Assembly (NCBI RefSeq): GCF_014193515.1
Contig: NZ_BLXX01000018.1
Coordinates: forward strand, 1 to 56,703
DNA length: 56,703 nucleotides
Direction of reading: 5' to 3'
Source: Geomonas silvestris
GTDB taxonomy: Bacteria > Desulfobacterota > Desulfuromonadia > Geobacterales > Geobacteraceae
Within the stretch, counting starts at the first letter, position 1; the number at the start of each line of letters is the position of its first letter. A program made the translations under genes and the position numbers. Under the pieces are notes generated by a model. That model had not been told where the DNA came from, did not search any database, and was given only the letters and a program-made list of their open reading frames with translations. Positions 25,284-37,180 of this stretch are shown here, piece after piece.

Positions 25284-25669
25284 TTAAGACTCCTCTGTTG
25301 CTGCCGCGCGCTCGTGGTGCTTCCAGGTTTTCGCCCTCTGAACCTGGCCCTCACGCCGACAGCGTGACGCAAAGGGGGACCTGAATGAAAAGGGCATAAG
25401 GTGCAGACGGGTTTGCCACTAGCAACAAAACAGCCAGGAACAAAGGTGCTTTATGAGTAGCGGGACTGTCCGATGAGCAGAAAAAAACAGTCCTTTTTAG
25501 TTGACGGCAGAACATTTGCCTATATGCTGAAGTCTTCAGAATGACTGAGCACCGCGGCAGGTTCGAGCTGCGGCGCCAGCGTGGCCGCCAGTGAACCGGC
25601 ACCACCATAGCGCAGGGAGTCACGGCGGTCAAGTGGTGGCGGCAGGGCGGAGAAAGGGGGACCCAGGTC
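25284..25669. other. Divergent intergenic region before ferredoxin
   Basis: No gene is visible. A possible rightward promoter is TTGACG (25501-25506), a 16-bp spacer and TATGCT (25523-25528), which would serve the ferredoxin and perhaps aconitase. The remainder shows nothing I can support. Confidence 0.35.
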
Positions 25670-25867
25670 ATGGCACGAAAACCATGGGTTAACAAGGACG
25701 AATGCATAAGCTGCGGCATCTGCAAGACCAATTGCCCGCAGGTGTTCCGCTTCGACTCGCACCGCAAGGCGGAGTGCTACGATCCGGCCGGGGCCAGCGA
25801 GGCGGAGATCCAGAGCCAGGCCATCGATCTCTGTCCGGTCTCCTGCATAAGCTGGCTCGAGGAGTAG
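25670..25867 (+). CDS. Single-cluster [4Fe-4S] ferredoxin
   Basis: A 65-residue ferredoxin. ECISCGICKTNCPQ supplies C12, C15 and C18, and the fourth ligand is C55 in DLCPVSC near the end; C22 and C59 may form a disulfide, as in monocluster ferredoxins of Thermotoga or Desulfovibrio type. Cytoplasmic low-potential electron carrier. The ribosome site (CCAGGTC) is weak. It is followed 90 bp later by aconitase in the same direction; a functional link is not established. Confidence 0.9.
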   Translation: MARKPWVNKDECISCGICKTNCPQVFRFDSHRKAECYDPAGASEAEIQSQAIDLCPVSCISWLEE

Positions 25868-25957
25868 CCCCAACGAGCCAGGACCATTCCCGAAACGGCG
25901 GGCCTGGGCCGGCCCAGAACGAACTGATACGGAACGACCACCACCACGAGGTAACCC

Positions 25958-28717
<2,760 letters not shown>

Positions 28718-28757
28718 CCGCCCGCGGTACCAGCGGGAACGCTTCAGGTGAAAAACC

Positions 28758-28798
28758 ACGGGGAAGTGCCGGGAGAATCGGTATTTCCCCGTTTTTTT
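28758..28798 (+). terminator. Intrinsic terminator of acnA
   Basis: Stem ACGGGGAA (28758-28765) with TTCCCCGT (28785-28792), followed by a T tract. The roughly 300 bp up to the histidine kinase gene hold no convincing gene; a frame at 28839-29099 needs a TTG start and has no family match. Confidence 0.85.
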
Positions 28799-29095
28799 GG
28801 TTCAGAGTGCGGTTTAACCGGTACCTGGCCAAGGGGCGTTGTCATCGGGGGAGCGGGGTTGCCTGGGCTGCGGGCAGGGGATGAGCGGCCATTGGAGTGA
28901 GGGGGCTGCTGCATTGGCTGCGACGATCGGGTTCTCCCCTCCCAGGGGATTCGAAAAAACGCAGGTGGGGTATCCCTTACCCGCTGTCGGAGCGAACCTG
29001 TCGGGCGTTAAAATACTGGAAACCACTGGCGATTTGCCGAAGAGCTGGTATATAACCAGAGAACCCAAGATTAAAAAGACAACACCCGGAGTCAC

Positions 29096-30205
29096 ATGAA
29101 GAAGTCGAACCTCCTGAAGATCGTCACCCTGGTCGCCTGCGTGGTCGGGATCAGCCTCTTGCACTACACGACGCCGCTTCGGCTCGCCATGCTGCACGAC
29201 ATCTTCCAGCGCCTCTACTACATCCCGATCATCCTCTCCGCCTTCTGGTTCGGCTTTCGCGGCGGGGTCGGCTGCGCCCTTTTGGTGACGGTCTGTTACG
29301 CTCCCCACATCCTGTTCCAGTGGGGCGGGCACATCGCGATGGAGATGGAGAAGTACCTCGAGGTGGTGCTCTACAACGTGGTAGGTGGGATCACCGGGTT
29401 TTTAAGCCAGCAGGAGGCCGCCCGCCGAGCCCAGCTCGAGGAGACCGCAAAGGGGCTCGAGGAGTCCTACCGGACACTGCAGAGCCAGTCCGAACTCATC
29501 ATAAGGATCGAGGAGCAGCTGCGTCGGGCGGAGCGGCTCTCGGCTCTCGGCGAACTCTCAGCCATGCTGGCCCACGAGATCCGCAACCCGCTCGCCTCCA
29601 TCAGGGGGACTGCCGAGATCCTCATGGACGAACAGGTCCCTGCGGCGAGCCGCACCGAGTTCCTCGAGATCCTGATCAAGGAGTCGGACCGCTTAAACCA
29701 CGTGGTGGAAGACTTCCTCAAGATGGCCCGGCCCGAGCCGAAGAGCAAAAAAGCCTGTGATATCAATGAAGAACTGGCGAACATGGTGACGCTGTTGTCG
29801 GCCCAGGCACGCCAGAGCAAGATCACCCTGGAATTGCACCCGGCCCCGCTCCCCCCCTTTATCGGGGACGCCGAGAAGCTGCGCCAGGCGTTTTTGAACA
29901 TCATGCTGAACGCGATCCAGGCCTCTCCGACAGGCGGTACGGTGCGCCTGACGACCCGGGCAGTCCCGGAGCAGGGGAGTCTGGAGATCTCCTTCTCGGA
30001 CAGCGGCCCCGGCATTGCAGCGGACGCCGTGGCGCGGATCTTCGAGCCGTTCTTCACGACCAAGGGTAACGGCACCGGTCTCGGGCTCTCCATTACCAAA
30101 AAGATCATCGAGGGACATGGCGGAACCATCGAGGTGATGGGCGGGGCGGGAGAGGGAGCGACTTTCCTGGTCCGGCTCCCGGTGCCCACGGAGGCCGAGG
30201 GATAG
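29096..30205 (+). CDS. Membrane-bound sensor histidine kinase (NtrB-like)
   Basis: A 369-residue kinase. The N-terminal about 105 residues form three or four membrane segments (for example LKIVTLVACVVGISLLHYTT and LYYIPIILSAFWFGF), then a coiled linker (about residues 105-150) leads to the dimerisation/phosphoacceptor box LAHEIRNPLASIRG with H160. RQAFLNIMLNAIQAS is the N box, DSGPGIAADAVARIFEPFFT covers G1/F, and GTGLGLSITKKII is G2. The HisKA/HATPase arrangement is like NtrB/AtoS kinases that drive sigma-54 activators. No response regulator is adjacent. A sigma-54 promoter lies 120 bp downstream (30327), which makes a functional link worth testing. The sensed signal is unknown. Confidence 0.88.
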   Translation: MKKSNLLKIVTLVACVVGISLLHYTTPLRLAMLHDIFQRLYYIPIILSAFWFGFRGGVGCALLVTVCYAPHILFQWGGHIAMEMEKYLEVVLYNVVGGITGFLSQQEAARRAQLEETAKGLEESYRTLQSQSELIIRIEEQLRRAERLSALGELSAMLAHEIRNPLASIRGTAEILMDEQVPAASRTEFLEILIKESDRLNHVVEDFLKMARPEPKSKKACDINEELANMVTLLSAQARQSKITLELHPAPLPPFIGDAEKLRQAFLNIMLNAIQASPTGGTVRLTTRAVPEQGSLEISFSDSGPGIAADAVARIFEPFFTTKGNGTGLGLSITKKIIEGHGGTIEVMGGAGEGATFLVRLPVPTEAEG

Positions 30206-30241
30206 GGGAAACCCGCGGACCCAGCACAGCTCACCTCTGTG

Positions 30242-30271
30242 GAATATCCAACAGCCTTCGGTAGGATATTC
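30242..30271. promoter_or_regulatory. Inverted repeat upstream of the sigma-54 promoter
   Basis: GAATATCC (30242-30249) and GGATATTC (30264-30271) form a perfect inverted repeat with a 14-bp spacer, 56 bp before the -24 box at 30327. A second short dyad, TCGC/GCGA (about 30293-30308), lies between. The position suits an enhancer-binding-protein site. It is not followed by T, so a terminator for the kinase gene is less likely. Confidence 0.4.
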
Positions 30272-30326
30272 TGCTTAATGTGAGCGGATCAGTCGCAACA
30301 GTACGCGATTACGGTAGGATAGCTTC

Positions 30327-30341
30327 TGGCACGACCATTGC
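30327..30341 (+). promoter_or_regulatory. Sigma-54 (RpoN) promoter of the Cus efflux operon
   Basis: TGGCAC-GACCA-TTGCT matches the -24/-12 consensus TGGCAC-N5-TTGCW exactly, with GG and GC at the required 10-bp spacing. It lies 43 bp before the start codon of the outer-membrane efflux gene. Expression would need an RpoN activator, probably bound at the dyads near 30242-30308. Confidence 0.8.
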
Positions 30342-30383
30342 TATTTTGTGATCTAATTAAAAGCGCACGCCCCTGGAGTCACC

Positions 30384-31754
30384 ATGCACGCCCGGTTTGT
30401 TACAACTGCCCTTCTGATCGCTCTCCTCGCCGTGCGGCCCGTACAGGCCGCCGAGCACCACTCTACCCAAACCGAAAACCTGAACCTGCTGATCGAAACC
30501 GCGCTGACCGGGAACCCGGAGCTGAAGGCGTCGGCGTCGCGCTGGGAGATGTTCAAGAGCCGGGTGAAGCAGGCGGGAAGCTGGGAAGATCCCATGCTCA
30601 TGCTGAAGATTCAAAACGGCATCGTGACCGACCCGCTCAACTTCACCCGCGACTCCATGACCCAGAAGGTGATCGGCATCGCGCAGCAGATCCCCTATTT
30701 CGGGAAGACCGCACTGCGCGAGGAGGTGGCCCTGCACGAGGCCGAGGCGCAGCATTTCGCCCACGGCGAGCGCCGGCTGGAGATCACCCGGATGGTGAAG
30801 GAGGCCTACTACCAGATCGGCTCGATCGACCACGAACTGTACCTGTTGCAGAAGAACATCGACATCATGGACACCTTCATTACGCTGGCCGAAACCAAGT
30901 ACTCGGTGGGGCAGGGGGCCCAGCAGGACATCTTCAAGGCGCAGCTGGAGCGCTCCAAGATGCTCGACATGAAGATCACCCTCGAGCAGCAGAGAAAAAG
31001 CCAGGCCATCGCGCTGAACGCGCTGTTGTACCGCCCGGCCGATACCCCGGTGGGCGAGATTCCGGAGTTCGGGATCGACCCGGCACTCCCCCGGTCCCAG
31101 GACCTGGTTACCCTCGCCGAGGAGAACCGCCCGGCGCTCAAGGGGCTGGCGGCGCAGGTCTTGAAAGGGCGCGGCTCCGAGGCCCTGGCCCGCAAGGAAT
31201 CCTACCCCGACTTCAACGTCTCCTTCGAGTACATGCAACGCCAGCCCGCCATGGGGAGCGACGGCTCCGACATGTACTCCTTGGGGGTGACCTTCAACCT
31301 GCCGGTCAGAAAGGAGCGGCGCCAGGCGATGGTGGCCGAGGCGAACTCCGAGGTGGCCATGGCGACCGAGGAGATGAACGCGACCCGCAACACGATCTCG
31401 TCCGGAATCGCCGACCTCTTGTCTCAGATGGAGCGCCGCCGCCAGTTGGTGGACCTCTACAAAAACGGTATCATCCCGCAGGCCGAGCAGGCGCTGGAGT
31501 CGGCGACCATCGGCTACCGGGTCAACAAGGTGGACTTCCTCACCCTGTTGGACAGCCGGGTGAACCTCTACAACTTCGAACACCAGTACTACGATTCGAT
31601 CGCCGACTTCCAGATGAAGAAGGCGCAATTGGAGGCGCTGGTTGGGGGAAGCCTGAGCGGCGCAGACCACGGAGCACGGCCGACGGGGGAGCAAATGAAA
31701 ACCTCGAGCCATGGGGAACATCTGCGGCAAGACGGAGCAAAGCCGCAACCGTAG
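30384..31754 (+). CDS. TolC-family outer membrane efflux protein (CusC/CzcC-like)
   Basis: A 456-residue outer-membrane factor with a signal peptide (HARFVTTALLIALLAVRPVQA). It has two long alpha-helical OEP repeats: NLNLLIETALTGNPELKASA near the N-terminus, and the second, LVTLAEENRPALKGLAAQVL, in the middle. It forms the outer-membrane tunnel of a tripartite RND pump with the adaptor and CusA-type pump encoded next. First gene behind a sigma-54 promoter. The C-terminal roughly 30 residues after the OEP domain are His/Gly-rich and of unclear role. Confidence 0.87.
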   Translation: MHARFVTTALLIALLAVRPVQAAEHHSTQTENLNLLIETALTGNPELKASASRWEMFKSRVKQAGSWEDPMLMLKIQNGIVTDPLNFTRDSMTQKVIGIAQQIPYFGKTALREEVALHEAEAQHFAHGERRLEITRMVKEAYYQIGSIDHELYLLQKNIDIMDTFITLAETKYSVGQGAQQDIFKAQLERSKMLDMKITLEQQRKSQAIALNALLYRPADTPVGEIPEFGIDPALPRSQDLVTLAEENRPALKGLAAQVLKGRGSEALARKESYPDFNVSFEYMQRQPAMGSDGSDMYSLGVTFNLPVRKERRQAMVAEANSEVAMATEEMNATRNTISSGIADLLSQMERRRQLVDLYKNGIIPQAEQALESATIGYRVNKVDFLTLLDSRVNLYNFEHQYYDSIADFQMKKAQLEALVGGSLSGADHGARPTGEQMKTSSHGEHLRQDGAKPQP

Positions 31755-31886
31755 CCACGGAGAACTTCGGAGAAAACATCGGAGAAAACTGCCCCCTGAG
31801 CCACTTCACCTTTGCTTAGGGCCAGACCTCTCCCAAATCCAGACAACGACCCGAGGACCAATGGCCCTCGTTCCAGGAGCGAGCAG

Positions 31887-33260
31887 ATGAGCGTGAACAA
31901 CAAGGTGGCAATCCCCGTAGTGGTGATCCTGCTGGCCGCGGCGGCCGGCGGCGGGTACTGGTTCTGGCACCAGAAAAACGGCGCCGACCAGAAGACCAAG
32001 GCAGCGGCGACGCAGAACCAGGAGCTCTATACCTGCGCCATGCACCCCTTCATCATCAAGGACAAGCCAGGAACCTGCCCCATCTGTGGGATGCAGCTCA
32101 TCAAGAAGGTGGCTCCGGCGGAAGGGACGGCGAGCGCCAAGGAACAGGAGATGCTCTCCCACGTTTCGCTCTCACCGACCCAGCGCGTGATGGCCAACGT
32201 GGCTACCGTGGAGGTAGGCAAGGTGCCGCTTTCCAAGGAGATCGCCGCTACCGGTATCGTGCAGTACGACCAGGCGCGCCAGGCCAAGGTGACCGCCTGG
32301 GTGGCGGGGCGCATCGATCACCTCCGGGTGAACACGGTCGGCTCCTATGTCTCGAAAGGGAAACCGGTGGCGGACGTCTACTCGCCGGACCTGGTGGCCG
32401 CGCAGCAGGAGTACCTCTTGGCGCTTAGAAGCCGCGAACAGCTGAAGAACTCCCCGATCCCGTCCATCTCGCAGGGTGGCAACGGACTGGTGAGTTCGGC
32501 ACGTCAGCGCCTGAAGCTTTTAGGGGTGAAGGACGAGCAGATCGCCAGCCTGGAGAAAAGCGGCGAGCCGAACATCAGGATCCCGGTGTACACCCCTCTT
32601 TCCGGCATAGTGATCGAGAAGATCGTCCAGGAAGGGCAGTACGTGAACATGGGCGATCCGCTCTTTGCCATCGCCGACCTTTCCACCGTCTGGGTCGAGG
32701 TCGAGGTGTACGAGAACGAGTTCTCCTTCGTGAAGCTGGGGCAGTCGGTGGCGATCCAGTCCCAGTCCTATCCCGGCAAGACCTTTACCGGCCGGGTGAG
32801 CTTCATCTACCCTTTCCTGGATCCCAAGACCCGGACCGTCAAGGTGCGCGTCGAGCTTGCCAACCCGGGGCTGAAACTCAAGCCCGACATGTTTGTGAAC
32901 GCCATCATCAAGTCGCCGCTGGGTTCCGGGCTCGCGATCCCCGCCTCGGCGGTGATGGATACCGGGACGCGGCAGGTGGTCTGGGTCGAGAAGGAAGCCG
33001 GGATGTTCGAGCCGCGCGACGTGAAGGTCGGGGCGCGGGTCGGGGATAACGTGCAGATCCTCTCCGGCTTGAGCCAGGGCGAGAAGGTGGCGGCGACCGG
33101 CGGCTACCTGATCGATTCCGAGAGCCAACTGAAGGGCGGCAGCGGGCATGAAGGGCATACGCCCTCGGCGCCGGCAGCGCAGCCTACCCCGGGTGCCCCG
33201 GCTGCCCCGGCCGCTCCGAAAAAGGGCGGCGGGCTCAGCATGGATGATATGAAGATGTAA
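31887..33260 (+). CDS. cusB: RND efflux periplasmic adaptor with heavy-metal-binding domain (CusB-like)
   Basis: A 457-residue membrane-fusion protein. The N-terminal anchor (KVAIPVVVILLAAAAGGGYW) is followed by a heavy-metal-binding module, YTCAMHP...CPICGMQL (about residues 49-75), typical of CusB/CzcB-type adaptors. Then come the barrel-sandwich/lipoyl halves (GRIDHLRVNTVGSYVSKGKP and PLSGIVIEKIVQEGQYVNMG), a helical hairpin and a C-terminal beta-barrel. The frame is open to 31812, but AGGAGC and the anchor place the start at 31887. It bridges the pump at 33296 and the TolC-type channel. The tail is Pro/Ala-rich with a Met/Asp ending. Confidence 0.88.
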   Translation: MSVNNKVAIPVVVILLAAAAGGGYWFWHQKNGADQKTKAAATQNQELYTCAMHPFIIKDKPGTCPICGMQLIKKVAPAEGTASAKEQEMLSHVSLSPTQRVMANVATVEVGKVPLSKEIAATGIVQYDQARQAKVTAWVAGRIDHLRVNTVGSYVSKGKPVADVYSPDLVAAQQEYLLALRSREQLKNSPIPSISQGGNGLVSSARQRLKLLGVKDEQIASLEKSGEPNIRIPVYTPLSGIVIEKIVQEGQYVNMGDPLFAIADLSTVWVEVEVYENEFSFVKLGQSVAIQSQSYPGKTFTGRVSFIYPFLDPKTRTVKVRVELANPGLKLKPDMFVNAIIKSPLGSGLAIPASAVMDTGTRQVVWVEKEAGMFEPRDVKVGARVGDNVQILSGLSQGEKVAATGGYLIDSESQLKGGSGHEGHTPSAPAAQPTPGAPAAPAAPKKGGGLSMDDMKM

Positions 33261-33295
33261 TGAAACGGTTTGATTTCAGGATTTAAGGGTTCCCC

Positions 33296-36200
33296 ATGAT
33301 CGAGAAAATCATCGAATATTCGGCCAGAAACCGCGTCATCATCCTGATGCTCTTCGGCCTCATCATCGCCTGGGGCATCTGGTCGGTCTATCATACGCCG
33401 GTCGATGCCATCCCCGACCTCTCGGACAACCAGGTCATCGTCTTCACCGACTACCCCGGCCGCTCGCCGCAGGTGGTCGAAGACCAGGTCACCTACCCGC
33501 TGGCCGTCAACCTGCAGGGGCTCCCCCAGGTCCGCGCCGTGCGCGCCTCCTCGGCCTTCGGCTTCTCCATGATCTACGTGATCTTTGAGGACAAGGCGGA
33601 CATCTACTGGGCCCGCACCCGCGTCCTGGAACGCCTGAACTACGCGGCATCGCTCCTGCCGCCGGGGGTGGTGCCGACACTTGGTCCGGACGGCACGGGG
33701 GTGGGACACGTCTTCTGGTACACCATCGAAGGGAAGGGGTACGACCTTGAACAGCTGCGCACGCTGCAGGACTGGTTCGTGCGCTACCAGCTGAACACGG
33801 TGCCGGGCGTCGCGGAAGTCGCGTCCATCGGCGGCTTCGTGCGCGAGTACCAGATCGACTTGGACCCCAACCGCCTGTTCGCCTACAAGGTGACCGCGGG
33901 ACAGGTGATGGAGGCGATCAAGCGCTCCAACAGCGACGTGGGGGGGCGCCTCCTCGAACAGGCCGACGCTGAGTACCTGATCCGCGGCAAGGGGTATGTG
34001 AAGTCGCCCAAGGACCTGGAGGACATCGTGGTGGGCGCCGACATGCGCGGCACCCCGATCTACGTGAAGAACCTCGGCACCGTGCAGATGGGGGGCGCCA
34101 TCCGGCGCGGCATGCTCGATAAAAACGGCGACGGCGAGGCAGTCGGCGGCATCGTGGTCATGCGCTACGGCGAAAACGCCAAGGACGTCATCGACCGGGT
34201 GAAGGAGAAGATCGTCTCGCTGCAGAAGGGGCTCCCCCCGGGGGTGGAGATCAAGGTTTCCTACGACCGCAGCGACCTGATCCAGCGCGCCATCGAGACG
34301 CTGAAGCACGCGCTGACCGAGGAGTCCATCGTGGTCTCCCTGGTGATCCTGGTGTTCCTGATGCACTTCCAGAGCGCCCTGGTCATCGTGCTCACGCTTC
34401 CCATCGCCGTCTTGTTCTCGTTCATCACCATGAAGCTCATGGGGGTCTCCTCGAACATCATGAGCCTGGGCGGCATCGCCATTGCCATCGGCGTGCTGGT
34501 GGACGCCGGGGTCATCATGGTGGAGAACTGCTACCGCCATCTCTCCGAGATGCCTGAGGAGGAGCGCAAGGAAAAGCGCCTCGAGGTGATCATCGACAGC
34601 GCTAAGCAGGTGGGACGCGCCATCTTTTTCTCACTTGCCATCATCATCCTCTCCTTCGTGCCGGTCTTCCTCCTGGAAGGGCAGGAGGGGAAAATGTTCC
34701 ATCCGCTCGCCTTCACCAAGACCTTCTCCATGATGGGGAGCGCCTTTATCGCCATCACGCTGGTGCCGGTGCTCATGTACTACTTCATGAGGGGCAAGAT
34801 GCCACCGGAGAGTTCCAACCCGGTGTCGACCTTCTTTATCAAGCTCTACTCACCGGTGATCCGCTGGGTACTCAAGTGGAAGAAGACCACCATCTTCCTG
34901 AACCTGGTGGCGCTCGCCATCGCCATCCCGATGTTCCTGAGCATCGGCAGCGAGTTCATGCCGCCGCTGGACGAGGGGAGCCTCCTCTACATGCCGGTGA
35001 CGCTCCCCAACGTCTCGATCAACGAGGCCAAGAGGCTCATCCAGGTGCAGGACAAGATCATCATGAGCGTCCCCGAGGTGGAGCACGTGCTCGGCAAGGT
35101 GGGGCGCGCCGAGACCTCCACGGACCCCGCGCCGGTCTCCATGTTCGAGAGCATCATCATCCTGAAGGACAAGAAAAGCTGGCGCCCGGGGATCACCAAG
35201 GCGGACATCGTCGCCGAGCTGGATGGCAAGCTGCAGCAGATCGGCGTGCGTAACGGTTGGACCCAGCCGATCATCAACCGGATCAACATGCTCTCAACCG
35301 GCGTGCGTACCGACCTGGGCGTGAAGATCTTCGGCAACGACCTGAACGTCCTGAAGGACCTCGCGGTGCAGGCCGAGGGGATCCTGAAGACGGTGCCGGG
35401 TGCCGCGGACGTGGTGGCCGAGCGGGTCACCGGCGGCTACTACCTGGACATCGACATCGACCGCGAGGCCGCGGCGCGCTACGGCGTCAAGGTGGGTGAC
35501 ATACAGGACGTGATCAGCACCGCGCTCGGGGGCGAAATGCTCTCCACCACCGTGGACGGCCGCAACCGCTTCCCGATCCGGCTGCGCTACCTGCGTGACT
35601 ACCGCGACAACATCGACGCCATCCGGCGCATGCTGATCTCCGGGATGGGGGTGGACGGGGCGCCGGTGCAGGTGCCGCTCTCCCTGGTGACCAAGCTGAA
35701 GATGTCGACCGGCGCGCCCGAGATCAACTCGGAGGGTGGGCTCTTGCGCTCCATCGTGTTCCTCAACGTGCGCGGCCGCGACATGGGCGGTTTCGTGGGC
35801 GAGGCGAAGACGGTCCTGGAGAAGCAGCTGAAACTGCCGCCGGGGTACTACGTCGCCTGGTCTGGGCAGTGGGAAAACCAGGTGCGCGCCAAGGCGAGGC
35901 TGCAGCTCCTGGTGCCGGCGGGGCTCCTCATCATCTTCATCCTGCTCTATTTCACCTTCCACTCGGCCCTGGAGGCGAGCATGGTCATGCTCTCGGTCCC
36001 CTTCGCGCTGGTGGGCGGGGTCTACCTGGTTAAGGCCCTGGGCTACAACATGTCGGTTGCGGTCTGGGTCGGCTTCATCGCCCTCTACGGCATCGCGGTG
36101 GAGACCGGCGTGGTCATGGTCATCTACCTGCACGAGGCGCTCGACAAGCGGCTTTTGAAGGGGCCGGTCACCGAAAAGGACATCTACGAAGCCACCTTCG

Positions 36201-36445
36201 AGGGGGCGGTATTGCGGCTGCGTCCCAAGCTTATGACCGTCGCCGTCGCGCTCATCGGCCTGGTCCCCATCATGTGGTCCTCGGGGACCGGTGCGGACGT
36301 CATGAAGCCGATCGCCGCGCCGATGATCGGCGGGATGATCTCCTCCGCGGTGCACGTGCTCATCATGACGCCGGTCATCTTCGTCCTGATGAAGATCCAC
36401 GACCTGAAGAAAGGGAAACTGAAGTATTCGGGAATGAAACACTAG
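33296..36445 (+). CDS. cusA: Copper/silver efflux RND pump CusA
   Basis: A 1049-residue inner-membrane HME-RND transporter. It follows E. coli CusA closely: TPVDAIPDLSDNQVIVFTDY near residue 25, ARTRVLERLN, NIMSLGGIAIAIGVLVDAGV in the TM4 region, and GKMPPESSNP. The three methionines that relay Cu(I)/Ag(I) in E. coli CusA (M573, M623, M672) have counterparts at M566 (LLYMPVTLP), M616 (APVSMFES) and M665 (INMLSTG), with the same spacing of 50 and 49. This argues for monovalent copper/silver rather than Zn/Co. It lies 35 bp after the adaptor. Periplasmic or cytoplasmic metal is exported using the proton gradient. Confidence 0.92.
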   Translation: MIEKIIEYSARNRVIILMLFGLIIAWGIWSVYHTPVDAIPDLSDNQVIVFTDYPGRSPQVVEDQVTYPLAVNLQGLPQVRAVRASSAFGFSMIYVIFEDKADIYWARTRVLERLNYAASLLPPGVVPTLGPDGTGVGHVFWYTIEGKGYDLEQLRTLQDWFVRYQLNTVPGVAEVASIGGFVREYQIDLDPNRLFAYKVTAGQVMEAIKRSNSDVGGRLLEQADAEYLIRGKGYVKSPKDLEDIVVGADMRGTPIYVKNLGTVQMGGAIRRGMLDKNGDGEAVGGIVVMRYGENAKDVIDRVKEKIVSLQKGLPPGVEIKVSYDRSDLIQRAIETLKHALTEESIVVSLVILVFLMHFQSALVIVLTLPIAVLFSFITMKLMGVSSNIMSLGGIAIAIGVLVDAGVIMVENCYRHLSEMPEEERKEKRLEVIIDSAKQVGRAIFFSLAIIILSFVPVFLLEGQEGKMFHPLAFTKTFSMMGSAFIAITLVPVLMYYFMRGKMPPESSNPVSTFFIKLYSPVIRWVLKWKKTTIFLNLVALAIAIPMFLSIGSEFMPPLDEGSLLYMPVTLPNVSINEAKRLIQVQDKIIMSVPEVEHVLGKVGRAETSTDPAPVSMFESIIILKDKKSWRPGITKADIVAELDGKLQQIGVRNGWTQPIINRINMLSTGVRTDLGVKIFGNDLNVLKDLAVQAEGILKTVPGAADVVAERVTGGYYLDIDIDREAAARYGVKVGDIQDVISTALGGEMLSTTVDGRNRFPIRLRYLRDYRDNIDAIRRMLISGMGVDGAPVQVPLSLVTKLKMSTGAPEINSEGGLLRSIVFLNVRGRDMGGFVGEAKTVLEKQLKLPPGYYVAWSGQWENQVRAKARLQLLVPAGLLIIFILLYFTFHSALEASMVMLSVPFALVGGVYLVKALGYNMSVAVWVGFIALYGIAVETGVVMVIYLHEALDKRLLKGPVTEKDIYEATFEGAVLRLRPKLMTVAVALIGLVPIMWSSGTGADVMKPIAAPMIGGMISSAVHVLIMTPVIFVLMKIHDLKKGKLKYSGMKH

Positions 36446-36450
36446 AAAGG

Positions 36451-36483
36451 CAATTGACAATGGATAATTTACAATTGACAATG
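36451..36483 (+). repeat. Short tandem direct repeat after cusA
   Basis: CAATTGACAATG occurs at 36451-36462 and again at 36472-36483 (21-bp period) with AT-rich filling, unlike the GC-rich surroundings. It may be a relic of a small repeat element or part of a promoter, since it contains TTGACA-like hexamers. Confidence 0.55.
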
Positions 36484-36667
36484 AAAAGCATCGGGGCCGG
36501 CACTTCTTCCGGGAGTGGCGGCCCTTTGCATTGACAACTTCATTTGCTTTGGCACAATTCTCTGGCTGTGGTTGAATCAACTCGCACTATCACAGTCTAA
36601 ACTTCTGCTCAGATCATTCGGCATCGCAGACACTGACAGATATCACATCCAACCAAAGGAGAATGAC

Positions 36668-37132
36668 ATGAAGAAACTGGCTCTCGTTCTGGCGGCATCC
36701 TGCCTGGCGCTTTCCGCTCCCGCACTGGCGGCTATGGACCACGGCGGCATGGACATGGATCACTCAAGCCACGGCTCGGGGATGGCCCACGAAGAGGTCG
36801 TGGAAGGGGTCAAGGTCGGCTTCAAGATCCAGAGCGCCAAGGAAGCCATGAAGGCGATGAAGATGGAGATGCCGATGCAGAAGGGGGAAACGCACTACAT
36901 CGCCACGATCTTCAAGGATGCCAAGACCGGCAAGGCCTTAACCGAAGGCGAGGTGAAGGTGAAGGTGATGGCTCCGGACAAGAGCGAGCAGACCAAGGAC
37001 CTGATGGCGATGCACGGCGAATTCGGCGCCTTCTTCGATCTCTCCAAGAAAGGGAAGTACGGCATCATGACCAAGTTCCAGCTCAAAGACGGCAAGACCC
37101 GCTCCGCCAAATTCTGGTACACCGTGAAGTAG
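36668..37132 (+). CDS. Periplasmic Met/His-rich metal-associated protein
   Basis: A 154-residue exported protein. The signal peptide (KKLALVLAASCLALSAPALA) is cleaved before a metal-binding-looking segment rich in Met and His (MDHGGMDMDHSSHGSGMAH). A beta-sandwich-like domain follows (VKVKVMAPDKSEQTKDLMAM and KYGIMTKFQLKDGKTRS), resembling YtkA/FixH-type folds. An AAGGAG site places the start at 36668; the frame is open to 36515. It sits 220 bp after cusA and before a terminator, so it probably serves as a periplasmic copper/silver chaperone or buffer for the Cus pump, filling the place of CusF. That role is inferred from composition and position. Confidence 0.72.
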   Translation: MKKLALVLAASCLALSAPALAAMDHGGMDMDHSSHGSGMAHEEVVEGVKVGFKIQSAKEAMKAMKMEMPMQKGETHYIATIFKDAKTGKALTEGEVKVKVMAPDKSEQTKDLMAMHGEFGAFFDLSKKGKYGIMTKFQLKDGKTRSAKFWYTVK

Positions 37133-37180
37133 TTTTCCGGGCTCCTCAAAGAGGCTTTCCCATCCCGCAGAGAATAAAAG

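Noticed and set aside
28839..29099. An 86-codon frame that ends in ATGA with the histidine kinase start
   Set aside because: It needs a TTG start, has no ribosome site and no recognisable domain; the overlap is probably chance.
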